Assembly (NCBI GenBank): GCA_963851025.1
Contig: CAWKOA010000005.1
Location: 245,501 to 309,500 of the forward strand
DNA length: 64,000 nt
Direction: 5' to 3'
DNA from: RYN-230 sp963851025
GTDB taxonomy: Bacteria > Actinomycetota > Actinomycetes > Streptosporangiales > Streptosporangiaceae
Each line of letters starts with the position of its first letter. Position 1 is the stretch's first letter. A program made the position numbers and the translations under genes. The notes beneath the pieces are model-generated. The model saw only the letters and a list, made by a program, of their open reading frames with translations. It searched no databases and was not told the origin of the DNA. Positions 52,116-62,005 of the stretch are shown in pieces.

Positions 52116-53051
52116 TCAGGTGAGCTGGGGAATGACCTCGGCGGCCAGGCGCTCCATCTGCTCCGCCTCGCCGGACAGCGGGTTGAGCAGGATCAGGTCG
52201 GTGCCGGCCGCCGCGATCCGGGCCAGTTCCGCGGCCACGTCGCCCGGCCGGCCGGACACCCCGACCCGCTCGACGCCCTTCATCCCGAAGTAGCCGTAGA
52301 GATCGTTGAGCGCGTCGCCGAGGCGCTGCCGCGCCCGGCCGGCGTCGTCGTCCACAGCCAGGTACACCCGCTTGGCCAGCCGGAAGGTGGCCGGATCCCG
52401 GCCCTGCTGCGCGAGGGCCTCGCGCACGATACGGGCCTGCTCGATGAAGTCCGCCGTGGTCGTGGAGCCCGCGCCCATGAACCCGTCGGCCAGCCGCACC
52501 GCGCGGCGCAGCGCGTCAGGGTGGCTGCCGCCGAACCAGACCGGCGGGTACGGCTTCTGGAACGGCTTGGGTTCCATGGCCGCGCCGTGCGCCTGCCAGA
52601 ACCGCCCGTCGAAGTCCACCCGGTCCTGCGTCCAGATGGCCCGCATCAGCTCCAGCCCCTCGGTGAACCGGGAGACGAAGTGCTGCCCGTCCACCCCGAA
52701 CGCGGAGAACATGCGGAACCCGCCGCCGGTGCCGACACCCACCTCGACCCGGCCGCGGCTGAGCTGGTCCAGCGAGCTGATGCTCTTGGCCAGGTGCAGC
52801 GGGCTGTGCAGCGGCGTGACGAAGACCGCGCAGCCCAGCCGGAGCCGCTGCGTGCACGCCGCGGCGTAGCTGAGCGTCTCCACCGGGCCCAGATGAGGCA
52901 TGGAGCCCAGCACCTGCTCGGCGGTCCAGCCGCTGCGGAACCCGAGTTCCTCGGCCCGGCCCAGGTAGGCCCGGAAACCGGCCGGATCGAAGGTGCCGTC
53001 CGGCACGAACTGGGGGATGGAGATCGCGAACTCGAGGCGGCCGGTGGTCAC
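52116..53051 (-). CDS. LLM class F420/FMN-dependent oxidoreductase
   Basis: 311 residues from GTG 53051 (VTTGRLEFAISIP). The luciferase-like barrel shows RAEELGFRSGWTAEQVLGSMPHLGPVETLSYAAACTQRLRLGCAVFVTPLHSPLHLAKSISSLDQLSRGRVEVGVGTGGG and WFGGSHPDALRRAVRLADGFMGAGS. Such actinobacterial enzymes often use coenzyme F420. The substrate is unknown. It converges with the GNAT gene and diverges from a phosphatase gene. Confidence 0.85.
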   Translation of the reverse strand: MTTGRLEFAISIPQFVPDGTFDPAGFRAYLGRAEELGFRSGWTAEQVLGSMPHLGPVETLSYAAACTQRLRLGCAVFVTPLHSPLHLAKSISSLDQLSRGRVEVGVGTGGGFRMFSAFGVDGQHFVSRFTEGLELMRAIWTQDRVDFDGRFWQAHGAAMEPKPFQKPYPPVWFGGSHPDALRRAVRLADGFMGAGSTTTADFIEQARIVREALAQQGRDPATFRLAKRVYLAVDDDAGRARQRLGDALNDLYGYFGMKGVERVGVSGRPGDVAAELARIAAAGTDLILLNPLSGEAEQMERLAAEVIPQLT

Positions 53052-53215
53052 AGTGGATCGTATCCCGCCCGTGCCATCCGGCCGGGGCCCCGGGACCGTC
53101 CGCGGGCGGGCCGGGCCCCGGCTCCGGCCCGGTGGATCCGGCGCCCGATGCACTATTCTGGACGGTATCCCGGTCCCCACCCCGGTGTCCGCACGGCCAG
53201 CGAGGAGCGTTCCCC

Positions 53216-53254
53216 ATGCTGTCTGACGCGGCCGCCGTCATCCGGGGCGGGTAG
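53216..53254 (+). CDS. Possible 12-residue leader peptide before the SpoIIE phosphatase
   Basis: ATG CTG TCT to TAG encodes MLSDAAAVIRGG. It has a strong ribosome-binding site (GAGGAG about 8 bases upstream), better than that of the phosphatase itself. Its TAG directly abuts the phosphatase ATG at 53255 and is in the same frame. It may couple or tune translation, or the TAG may be an error within a longer N-terminus. Confidence 0.4.
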   Translation: MLSDAAAVIRGG

Positions 53255-54461
53255 ATGCTGGCCCTGGTGCGGGGACGGTCAGCCGCCCGCACGGTTCGCT
53301 GGCCGGCCCGCTGGCCCGCCCCGCCCTGGCTGGCCCGGTACTGGCTGGGCCTGTGCGCCCTGCCCGCCGTGGCGGCCCTGATCACCCTGGCCACGGCCAG
53401 CGCGGCGGACGGGCAGCTGCTGCTCCCGCTGCTGGCGGTGCCGCCGGCCCTGGCCGGCATCGGCGCGGCGACCCCGCGCCGCCCCCTGGCCTACGGGGCC
53501 GTGATGCTGCTGGCCGCGATCGCGGCCGCCCCGTTCACCACGACCCCGGAACTGCCCGCGGCCACCACCGTGTCGGTGCTGGCCGTGACCGTCCTCAGCG
53601 CGTCCGGCGGGGCCCGGGGCGGGCGGCAGGACCAGCGGCTGGCCGACGTCACCTCGGTAGCCGAGGCGGCCCAGCGGGCCCTGCTGCGCCCGCTCCCCCG
53701 CCAGGTCGGCCCGCTCGAACTGGGAGTCGTGTACCTGGCTGCGGCGGCCGAGGCGAGGGTCGGCGGCGACCTGTACGAGGTCACCCGGACCCAGTTCGGC
53801 ATCCGCCTGATCGTGGGCGACGTCCGGGGCAAGGGACTGGACGCGGTCGAGATCGCCGCGGACGTCCTGGGGGTGTTCCGCGAGGTCGCGCACGAGGTCT
53901 ACACGCTGGCCGAGGTGGCCAGGCGGATCGACGCGAGCCTGGCCCGCCGCCCCGCGGCGCCGCTGGAGGAGTTCGTTACCGCCGTGCTGGCCGAGATCGA
54001 CCCCGCCGCCGGCCAGGCTGACCATCTACAACTGCGGCCATCCGCCGCCCCTGGTGGTGAGCCCGGGGGCGGCCGACGGTGCCGGCGGGACCCGGCCGCC
54101 GCAGGTCCTCACCGTGGACGTGCCCGCGCCGGCCCTGCCGCTGCGGCTGATGGCGCTCGGCGGCACCTCCGGCGCGGAACGCACCGTGCCGCTCCAGCCG
54201 GGTGACGCCCTGCTGCTGTACACCGACGGCGTCACCGAGGCCCGCGACGCGGGCCGGGAGTTCTACCCGCTGGAGGAACGGGTCGCCGCGCTGGCCGCCG
54301 AGGCCGGCGGCCCGGCCGCGGACCTGCTGGACCGGCTGCGCGACGACCTGGTGCGGCATGTCGGCGCTCCGCTCGACGACGACGCGGCGCTGCTGCTGGC
54401 CCGGGTCACCGGCGCGTGGGACGGCCCGGCCGCGGAACTCTCCCCGCCGCCCGCCCTTTAG
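53255..54461 (+). pseudogene. SpoIIE-type PP2C phosphatase with membrane N-terminus, one frameshift
   Basis: Two or three membrane segments (YWLGLCALPAVAALITLATA, LLLPLLAVPPALAGIGAA, LAYGAVMLLAAIAAAPF) precede the phosphatase: RALLRPLPRQVGPLELGVVYLAAAAEARVGGDLYEV and LIVGDVRGKGLDAVEIAADVLGVFRE bind the metals. The frame breaks near 54015-54020, where one extra G in CCAGGCTG fits; the next frame continues LTIYNCGHPPPLVV, GDALLLYTDGVTEARD and DDAALLLARV. Reconstructed length is about 400 residues. Such phosphatases control anti-sigma factor antagonists. Confidence 0.85.
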
Positions 54462-54513
54462 ATCCCGGGCGCCTGCCCACTCCCAGATCCGCACCGCCAG
54501 CGGACCGCCCGTG

Positions 54514-56097
54514 TCAGCGGGCGGCCTGCCCGCCCGGCAGGCCCTGGACGGGCCCGACGGTCGCGTCGAGCGAGGGTGCGGGCAGGCTCGGGCTCAGCGT
54601 GCCGATGGGCGTGGTCGGGGCCGGCGAGGTCGGCAGCGACGTGGTCGGCGTCGGCGTGCTGGGGGTGGGCGTGGGAGTCGTGGGGGTGGGCGTGGGCGTG
54701 GGCGGATCCGTCGTCGGCGTGGGGGTCGGGGAGTCCGGCGGGGTGGGCGTGCCGCTGGGCGAGCCCGGCGTGGACGACGGCGTCGGCGACGCGGATGCGC
54801 GGTGCCCGGACCGGGACGGCTGCGGGGTGGCGGCGACCTGCGCCACGTTGCCGTTACCGCCGTCTCCGGCGATGTGCGTGGCCGCCACCGGGCTCTGCCG
54901 GGGCAGGACGCTCGGCGCGGCACTCCGCGTGGCCGCCGGGGGAACCACGGCCGGCAGGTCGTCCTGGACCGGCCCGGGCAGCGTGGACAGCGTCCAGGCG
55001 ATGAACACGGCCGCCGCCAGCCCGGTCGCGGCCAGCGCCCCGCGGCCCGCCAGGCTGGTCCGGCGCCGCGCCCGGCGGGGCGCCTGCCGCCGGGGCAGGC
55101 TGCTGCGCTGCTGAGGCCGGGACCAGGCGGATGGCGGCGGGACGGCGGCACCGGGCCCGGCCTCAGCCAGCGCCGTGTCCGCCAGCGCGCCCTCCGCCCC
55201 GGGGACCGCCAGCGGGGCCGCGGCCGTGCCGTGCCGGCTGAGCGTCTCCGGGCTGGACAGGAGGACCCGGAGGTGCTCAGCCCGCAGCGCGACATCCCAG
55301 GCGGACGGCGGGCGGGCCGCCGGATCCTGGCGGGTCAGCTCCATGACGAGCGCGGCCACCCCGGCCGGCACGGACGGTGGCAGCGCGGGCATGCCCTGGT
55401 CGAGGTGCGCGAGGGCCACCACCAGGGGCTCGCCCGCGAACGGGACATGCCCGGTCAGGCACTGATGCGCGACCACACCGAGCGAGTACAGGTCGGTCGC
55501 GGGCGACGCGGGCGCCCCGGTCACCCGCTCCGGCGCCAGGTAGGCCGGGGTCCCGATCAGCATCCCGGGCTGGGTGACCGGGGTCTCGCCGTCCGCGTGG
55601 GCGATCCCGAAGTCGGTGATCTTGACCAGGCCGTCCGACCTGACCAGCAGGTTTCCCGGCTTGATGTCACGGTGGACCAGGCCGGCCCGGTGCGCGGCGG
55701 CCAGCCCCCGGGCCGCCTGGGCGACCACGTCCATGGTGTCCTCGGGCGGTAGCGGCCCCTCGTCCAGCATCCGGGTCAGCGACAGCCCGTCCACGAGCTC
55801 CATCACCAGGTAGCCCGGCTCGGGGGCTACGGCCTCCCCGTAGTCGAAGACCTGGGCGATGTTCGGGTGCGACAGCGAGCCCGCGTAGTGCGCCTCGGCC
55901 CGGAACCGGGCCAGGCCTTCCTCGTCGTCCTCGCGCTCGGGCCGGACGACCTTGATGGCCACGCGGCGGTCAATGGCCAGGTCGGTGCCACGCCAGACCT
56001 CACCCATCCCACCGGTCGCGATAAGCACATCGAGCCGGTACCGCCCCCGAAGCACAAGCCCAGGCATCCCCACACTCTGGAAGCTACCCGCCCACAT
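54514..56097 (-). CDS. PknB-like Ser/Thr protein kinase with extracellular Pro/Thr tail
   Basis: About 527 residues from ATG 56097; ATG 56067 (MPGLVLRGRYRL) and GTG 56106 are alternatives. The kinase domain has GRYRLDVLIATGGMGEVWRGTD, Lys in VAIKVVRP, HRDIKPGN, DFGIA, APER and DLYSLGVV. One membrane segment (GALAATGLAAAVFIAWTLSTL) follows at about residue 365, then an outer tail rich in TPTPT repeats without PASTA domains. It converges with the SpoIIE phosphatase, suggesting a linked phospho-signalling pair. Confidence 0.9.
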   Translation of the reverse strand: MWAGSFQSVGMPGLVLRGRYRLDVLIATGGMGEVWRGTDLAIDRRVAIKVVRPEREDDEEGLARFRAEAHYAGSLSHPNIAQVFDYGEAVAPEPGYLVMELVDGLSLTRMLDEGPLPPEDTMDVVAQAARGLAAAHRAGLVHRDIKPGNLLVRSDGLVKITDFGIAHADGETPVTQPGMLIGTPAYLAPERVTGAPASPATDLYSLGVVAHQCLTGHVPFAGEPLVVALAHLDQGMPALPPSVPAGVAALVMELTRQDPAARPPSAWDVALRAEHLRVLLSSPETLSRHGTAAAPLAVPGAEGALADTALAEAGPGAAVPPPSAWSRPQQRSSLPRRQAPRRARRRTSLAGRGALAATGLAAAVFIAWTLSTLPGPVQDDLPAVVPPAATRSAAPSVLPRQSPVAATHIAGDGGNGNVAQVAATPQPSRSGHRASASPTPSSTPGSPSGTPTPPDSPTPTPTTDPPTPTPTPTTPTPTPSTPTPTTSLPTSPAPTTPIGTLSPSLPAPSLDATVGPVQGLPGGQAAR

Positions 56098-56279
56098 GAT
56101 GATCACTCGTTACGGAACGGCACTGAAAGCACTTCGTTAGATCACGTCGCGGCGGCGGTTGGGGCGCGGGGGTTGACGCGTCTGTCCAGATAAGCAACCC
56201 TAAACGGCTATTCAGATGGTTTCCCGGACAGTCTGGCGGGGCGGATCCCGGGGCGTCTCCAGGAACGAGGGGTGGGCGC

Positions 56280-58010
56280 ATGAAAAGCCAGGGTCAGCGG
56301 CCCGGGAGACATCCGTGGCTGGCCCGGATGCTGGGCCCGCGCCGGGGCATCCGGGGCGGGCGCCGCCGGGCTGCCGGGCTGGCCGCGGCGGCCGCCGCGG
56401 TAACCCTGGCCGCGGCCGCGTGCGGCGGCAGCGGGTCCGGTAGTTCCGTCAAGGACGGCGGCGTGTTCCGGCTGGGCAGCTCGTCCAGCATCGACTCGCT
56501 GAACCCGTTCGTCGCGTTCCAGGCGGACGCCTACTCGACCTTCGAATACATCTATCCCGAGCTGGTCCAGTACAACGCCGCGCTGCAGTTCGTCCCGGAC
56601 TTCGCACGCAGCTGGTCGGAGAGCAGCGACGGGCTGACCTGGACCTTCCACACCCAGCCCGGCGCCAAGTGGTCTGACGGCAAGCCGCTGACCGCCGCCG
56701 ACGCCGCCTGGACCTACAGCACCATCCTCAAGTACGAGAGCGGCGCGACCGCCAACTCGGCCGGGCTACGTCGCGCACCTGAAGAGCGCGACCGCCCCGA
56801 ACGCCACCACGCTGGTGCTGACCTACAAGCGGCCGGTGGCAAACGTGCTCTCCCAGGTCCAGCAGGTGCCGATCCTGCCCGAGCACGTCTGGGCCAAGTA
56901 CGCCACCGGCAACGGCAAGGCGCTGACCCGGTTCGCCAACAACGCGCCGATCGTGTCGGGCGGCCCGTTCATCCTGACCAAGTACACGCCCAAGCAGATC
57001 GCGCTGTTCAAGCGCAACCCGACGTTCTACGGCCCGAAGCCGCACATCGACGGCTTCGGGCTGCAGTTCTTCCAGACCACGACGCGATGATCACGGCGCT
57101 GAAGAGCGACCAGCTGGACGGGGTCGAGGGTCCGGTACCGCCGACTTCCGTGGCCACCCTCAAGGCCGCCCACTTCGTGGTGCGATCCACCCCGGGCGAC
57201 GTCGTTCGATGACTTCATCATCAACGCCAACCCGCAGCAGGAAGCCAGTCACAAGGAGCTGATGAACCCGCTGCTGCGGCAGGCGTTCGATGACGCGATC
57301 GACCGGCAGGCCATCGTGAGACACGTCGCTGCTCGGCCACGGTAAGCCCGGGCGGTCCGATCATCCCGCCGGTCACGGGCCACTGGTCCGACCCGTCGAT
57401 CAAGCCGGCGCCGTTCAGCCTGGCCAAGGCGAACCAGCTGCTCGACCAGGCCGGGTACAAGATGGGCCCGAACGGAGTGCGGATCGCGAACGGCCACCCG
57501 ATGTCGTACACCGTGATCATGCCGACCGACATCCAGGACACCTACGGCCAGCGGTCGTTCCAGATCATCCAGGCCGACTTCAAGAAGATCGGCGTCCAGC
57601 TGAACCTCAAGGTGCTCGACGACTCGGCCGCCTACAGCGCGATCACGGCCAACAGCTACAAGAACTTCGAGATCTCGATGTGGGACTGGTTCCCGCTGAC
57701 CGACCCGGACTTCATGCTGTCCGTGCTGACCTGCGGGTCGTGGAACGTGTGGAACGACACCGGGTTCTGCAGCAAGACCTACGACAGCCTGTACCAGGCG
57801 CAGAGCGCGGCGACCAGCCCGGCCAAACGGCAGCAGATCGTCTACCAGATGCAGCAGATGATCGCGAGCCAGCGGGTCTACCTGGTGATTGACTACCCGG
57901 ACTCGATCGAGGCGCACTCGCCCACCTGGGCCGACCTGCCGCTGATCGCTGGCATCGTCGTTACCTCGATGTCCAAGATCCCGTTCGAGAGCGTGCACCA
58001 GGCGGGCTGA
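56280..58010 (+). pseudogene. Second oligopeptide ABC substrate-binding lipoprotein, five frameshifts
   Basis: N-terminal part from ATG 56280 with lipobox LAAAAC (Cys48), GGVFRLGSSSSIDSLNPFVAFQADAYSTFEYIYPELVQY and a LTWTFHTQPGAKWSDGKPLTAADAAW stretch. The rest is recovered from other frames: LTYKRPVANVLSQVQQVPILPEHVW, ALKSDQLDGVEGP, FDDFIINANPQQEASHKELMNPLLRQAFDDAIDRQAIV, and NGVRIANGHPMSYTVIMPTDIQDTYGQRSFQIIQADFKKIGVQLNLKVL to the stop. Breaks are near 56762, 57078, 57203, 57319 and 57350; four fit one extra base and one a lost C. Reconstructed length is about 576 residues. Confidence 0.82.
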
Positions 58011-58014
58011 GGCG

Positions 58015-58980
58015 GTGCGCAGCGCGGATTACGTCATCAAGCGGGGGTTCTTCGCCCTCGTCACCGTGTTCGTGGCGATCACGATCAACTTCTTCCTGTT
58101 CCGGGTGCTGCCCGGCAACGCGGTGACCAACCTGGCCCGGGTGCCGCACGCCAGCCCCCAGCTCCGGCACGCGCTGACCGTGGAATTCGGCCTGGACAAG
58201 CCCAAGTGGCAGCAGTACGTGATCTACCTGCGCGAGCTGGCCCACGGGAACATGGGCATCTCGTTCACCTACCAGCAGCCCGTGGCCCACCTGCTGATCG
58301 CGGACCTGAAGAACACCATCCCCATGGTGACCGTGGGCACCGTGGCCGCCATCGTGGTCGGGGTGGCGACCGGCATCCTGTCGGCCTGGCGGCGCGGGAC
58401 GGTGCCGGATCACCTCAGCACGAACGGGGCCATCTTCTTCTACGCGTTCCCCACCCAGTGGCTCGGCCTGATGCTGCTGATCATCTTCGCCGGGACCCTG
58501 CCCGCCGCCGGGATGAGCGACCCCTTCCTGTTCGGCGCGGAGCCGTTCTGGCAGCACCTGGCGGACATCGGCAAGCACATGATCCTGCCCGCCGCGACCC
58601 TCATGCTGACCGCCTACGGCAGCTACACGCTGGTGGTCCGGTCCTCGATGCTGGAGACGCTCGGTGAGGACTACGTGCTCACCGCCCGGGCCAAGGGGCT
58701 GCCCGACCGCCGGATCGTACGGCGGCACGCGTTCCGCAACGCGCTGCTCCCGATGGTCACCCTGGTCGCGCTGGACCTCGGCTACATCGTCGGCGGCGCG
58801 CTGCTGATCGAGGTGATCTTCAGCTGGCCCGGCATCGGGCTGGCCATGTACGACGCGATCGGGCAGCGCGACTACCCGATGCTGCAGGGCGGCTTCCTGA
58901 TCCTGACCGTGGCCGTGATCATCCTGAACTTCGCCGCCGACCTCATCTACTTCCGACTGGACCCGAGGATCTCGCAGTGA
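58015..58980 (+). CDS. Second oligopeptide ABC transporter permease (DppB type)
   Basis: 321 residues from GTG 58015, intact. VIKRGFFALVTVFVAITINFFLFRVLPGN at the start, six membrane segments, and the EAA loop DYVLTARAKGLPDRRIVRRHAFRNALLPMVTL. GTGA overlap with the next permease. It is distinct in sequence from the DppB at 44.7 kb, so the two importers are paralogous systems and not a recent duplication. Confidence 0.92.
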   Translation: MRSADYVIKRGFFALVTVFVAITINFFLFRVLPGNAVTNLARVPHASPQLRHALTVEFGLDKPKWQQYVIYLRELAHGNMGISFTYQQPVAHLLIADLKNTIPMVTVGTVAAIVVGVATGILSAWRRGTVPDHLSTNGAIFFYAFPTQWLGLMLLIIFAGTLPAAGMSDPFLFGAEPFWQHLADIGKHMILPAATLMLTAYGSYTLVVRSSMLETLGEDYVLTARAKGLPDRRIVRRHAFRNALLPMVTLVALDLGYIVGGALLIEVIFSWPGIGLAMYDAIGQRDYPMLQGGFLILTVAVIILNFAADLIYFRLDPRISQ

Positions 58981-59936
58981 CCCTGCCCCTACAGGACCCG
59001 CAGCTCGCCGTCGAGGCCGAAGGCCAGCCGTCGACCCGCGGTGGTTTCTTCCGCACGGTGCTCCGGGAGCGCAAGGCGGCCGTCGTCGGCCTGTCGATCA
59101 TCGGCTTCTTCGTCCTGCTGTCGATCGTGGCGCCGTACATCTCGCCGTACAGCATCACCCAGCAGACCTGCGCGGTGTACGCGCCGCCGTCCAGCGCGCA
59201 CTGGCTCGGCTGCGACGACGGCGGCATCGACATGCTCAGCCTGCTGATGCAGGGCGGCCGGATCTCCCTGGTGGTCGGGTTCGCGGCCACCCTGGTCGCG
59301 ATGATCATCGGCGGCGGGGTCGGGATCCTGTCCGGCTACTTCGGCCGCTGGATCGACATCGGGCTGATGCGCATCACCGACTACCTGCTGGTCATCCCGG
59401 ACCTGGTGCTCATGATCGTCATTGCCGACGTCTGGGGGGCCAGCCTGTTCCACGTGATCATGGTGATCGGCATCCTGGAGTGGACCTCGACCGCCCGGAT
59501 CATCCGGGCCCAGGTGATGAGCCTGCGGGAGCGGGTGTACGTGAAACGCACCCGGGCCCTGGGGGCCAGCAACGCGCGGATCATCTGGAAGCACATCCTG
59601 CCCCAGGTCGGCCCGCTGCTCATCGCCAACACGGTGCTCACCATCGCGATCGCGATCTACCTGGAGACCGCGCTCGCCTTCCTCGGGCTGGAGGACCCGA
59701 CGGTCACCACCTGGGGCACGATCCTGGAGAACGCGTTCCAGCGGACCGCGATCTCCTCCGGTGCCTGGTGGGCCATCGTGCCCGCCGGGATCGTCATCGC
59801 CGCCGTCATCGTGGGCTGCTTCCTGTTCGGCCAGGCGGTCGAGGACGCGCTGAACCCGCGGCTGAAGGCGGCCAACCTGTCGGTGCGCCGGTGGCGGCTG
59901 CGCCCGCTCGTCGGAAGGGGGCCGGACGCGATTTGA
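58977..59936 (+). CDS. Second oligopeptide ABC transporter permease (DppC type)
   Basis: 319 residues from GTG 58977, intact. AAVVGLSIIGFFVLLSIVAPYISPY is the first membrane segment, then WLGCDDGGIDMLSLLMQGGRISLVVGFAATLVAMIIGGGVG and the EAA loop VYVKRTRALGASNARIIWKHILPQVGPLL. It is slightly longer than the DppC at 45.7 kb. Its stop overlaps a TTG start of the ATPase gene. Confidence 0.92.
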   Translation: MTLPLQDPQLAVEAEGQPSTRGGFFRTVLRERKAAVVGLSIIGFFVLLSIVAPYISPYSITQQTCAVYAPPSSAHWLGCDDGGIDMLSLLMQGGRISLVVGFAATLVAMIIGGGVGILSGYFGRWIDIGLMRITDYLLVIPDLVLMIVIADVWGASLFHVIMVIGILEWTSTARIIRAQVMSLRERVYVKRTRALGASNARIIWKHILPQVGPLLIANTVLTIAIAIYLETALAFLGLEDPTVTTWGTILENAFQRTAISSGAWWAIVPAGIVIAAVIVGCFLFGQAVEDALNPRLKAANLSVRRWRLRPLVGRGPDAI

Positions 59937-60925
59937 GCCTGCTCGAAGTCGATGACCTGCACGTCTGGTTCGACCTGCCGCAGCGGGCCCATCACAGGGC
60001 GGCCAGGTGCACGCGGCGGCCGGGGTGAGCTTCGCGCTGGACGCGGGCGAGCGCTTCGGCCTGGTCGGCGAGTCCGGCTGCGGCAAGACCACCACCATCC
60101 TGGCGCTGATGGGCCTGCTGCCGCCGAACGCGTCGCTGGCCGGCGAGGTGCGGGTGGACGGCCGCAACATCCTGGCCGGCGGGGAGGACTCGGTGCGCGC
60201 GCACCGCTGGAAGGACATCGCGATGGTCTTCCAGGGCGCGATGAACGCGCTGAACCCGGTGAAGAAGGTCGGCTGGCAGATCGCCGAGCCGATGGCGTTC
60301 CACGGCATCGCCCAGGGCGCGGCCGCCCGGCGGCGGGCCGGGCGAGCTGCTGGAGCTGGTGGGCATTCCCGCGGCCGCGGCCGAGCGCTACCCGCACGAG
60401 TTCTCCGGCGGCATGCGCCAGCGGGCGTCGATCGCGATGGCCCTGGCCTGCCAGCCGAAGATCCTGCTGGCGGACGAGCCGACCACGGCGCTGGACGTCA
60501 TGGTGCAGGCCCAGATCCTGGACCTGCTCACCCGGCTGTCCCGGCGAGCTGGGCCTGGCCCTGGTGCTGGTCACCCACGACCTGCCGGTCGTGGCGCAGG
60601 TCTGCGACCGGGCCGCGGTCATGTACGCGGGGGAGATCGTGGAATCCGGGCCGATGGAGGAGCTCTACCACTCGCCCCGCCACCCCTACACCCGGCTGCT
60701 CTTCGCGGCCACCCCCGACCTGTACGGGGAGGATGAGGTGGTCGTCCATCCCCGGCACCCCGCCGCGGCTGGACCGGGACCGGGCGGGCTGCCCGTTCCG
60801 GCCGCGCTGCGATTCCGCGTTCGCGCCCTGCGCCGACGAGCACCCGCGTGCTGCGGCCGGTCGGGCCGGGCCACGAAGCCGCCTGCCATCTGACCCGCGA
60901 GCTCGCCGGGGAGCGCCATGAGTGA
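59933..60925 (+). pseudogene. Second oligopeptide ABC ATP-binding protein (DppD type), five frameshifts
   Basis: From TTG 59933 (GGAAGGGG upstream): LSLLEVDDLHVWFDLP, then VHAAAGVSFALDAGERFGLVGESGCGKTTT (Walker A), RYPHEFSGGMRQRASIAMALACQPKILLADEPTTALD (signature, Walker B), LVLVTHDLPVVAQVCDRAAVMYAGEIVESGP, the GCPFRPRCDSAFAPC tail and VLRPVGPGHEAACHL. These lie in alternating frames, with breaks near 59995, 60340, 60545, 60755 and 60846. Several fit an extra G in CCGGGCG or CCCGGCG. Reconstructed length is about 330 residues. Confidence 0.82.
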
Positions 60926-61921
60926 GGCACCCCTGCTGGAAGTGGACAGCCTGGTCACCCAGTACCCGGTCCGGCGCAGCCTGACCGGGCGGCTGGCCCG
61001 CGAGCCCCGGCTGCTGGGTGCACGCGGTGGACGGGGTCAGCTTCACTCTGGCCCGCGGCGAGATGCTGGCCCTGGTCGGCGAGTCGGGCTGCGGCAAGAC
61101 CAGCACCGCGCAGACCATCCTGCGGATGGTGAACCCCGCGTCGGGGAGCATCCGGCTGAACGGCACGGACATCACCCGGCTGTCCCAGCCGCAGATGCGC
61201 CCGCTGCGGCGCAAGCTGCAGATGATCTACCAGGACCCCTACGAGTCCCTCGATCCGCGGTTCCGGGTCCGAGGACGCCGTGGCGGAGCCGATGCTGGTG
61301 CACGGCATCGGCGGGTCCCGCGCCGAGCGCCGCGGCCTGGTGGTCAGCGCCCTGGAACGGGCCGGGCTGGCCCCGGCCGAGCAGTTCCTGGAGCGCTACC
61401 CGCACGAGCTGTCCGGCGGCCAGCGGCAGCGGGTCACGATCGCCGCGGCGCTGGTCCTCGGCCCGGACCTGCTGCTCGCGGACGAGCCGGTGTCGATGCT
61501 GGACGTGTCGGTCCGGGCGGGCGTGCTGTCCCTGCTGGACGGGCTGCGCCGGGACGGCGACATGGGCATCCTCATGATCACCCACGACCTGTCCACGGCC
61601 GCGCACTTCGCCGACCGGATCGCGGTCATGTACCTGGGCCGGATCGTGGAGCAGGGCCCGGCCCGGGACGTGGTCCGCCACCCGCAGCACCCCTACACCC
61701 GGGCGCTGCTGTCCGTGGTGCCGAACCGCGACCCCCGGCAGCGCAGCACGCCGCAGATCCTCCAGGGCGAGACGCCGAACCCGGTGAACGTCCCGCCGGG
61801 CTGCCGGTTCCACCCCCGCTGCCCGGTGGCCGAGGACCGCTGCCGCCGCGAGGACCCCGTCCTGCGCCCGCCGCGCGCCCCGGTGGCCCCTGCCCACGAA
61901 GCCGCCTGCCTCCTGGCCTGA
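60918..61921 (+). pseudogene. Second oligopeptide ABC ATP-binding protein (DppF type), two frameshifts
   Basis: From ATG 60918: PLLEVDSLVTQYPVRRSLTGRLAREPRLL, then VHAVDGVSFTLARGEMLALVGESGCGKTS (Walker A), PLRRKLQMIYQDPYESLDPRFRV, then EPMLVHGIGGSRAERRGLV, RYPHELSGGQRQRVTIAAAL, LLLADEPVSMLDVSVRAG and GCRFHPRCPVAEDRC. Breaks near 61015 (one extra G) and 61270 (one extra base). Reconstructed length is about 334 residues. It closes the second importer. Confidence 0.85.
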
Positions 61922-62005
61922 CGGCCGTCCCGGCATGAGCGCGGCGCATGGCGTGCGTCCCGGCCTGCCAAATGCACCGCGCTGAGGAGGGGCGGGGCGG
62001 CGCGG

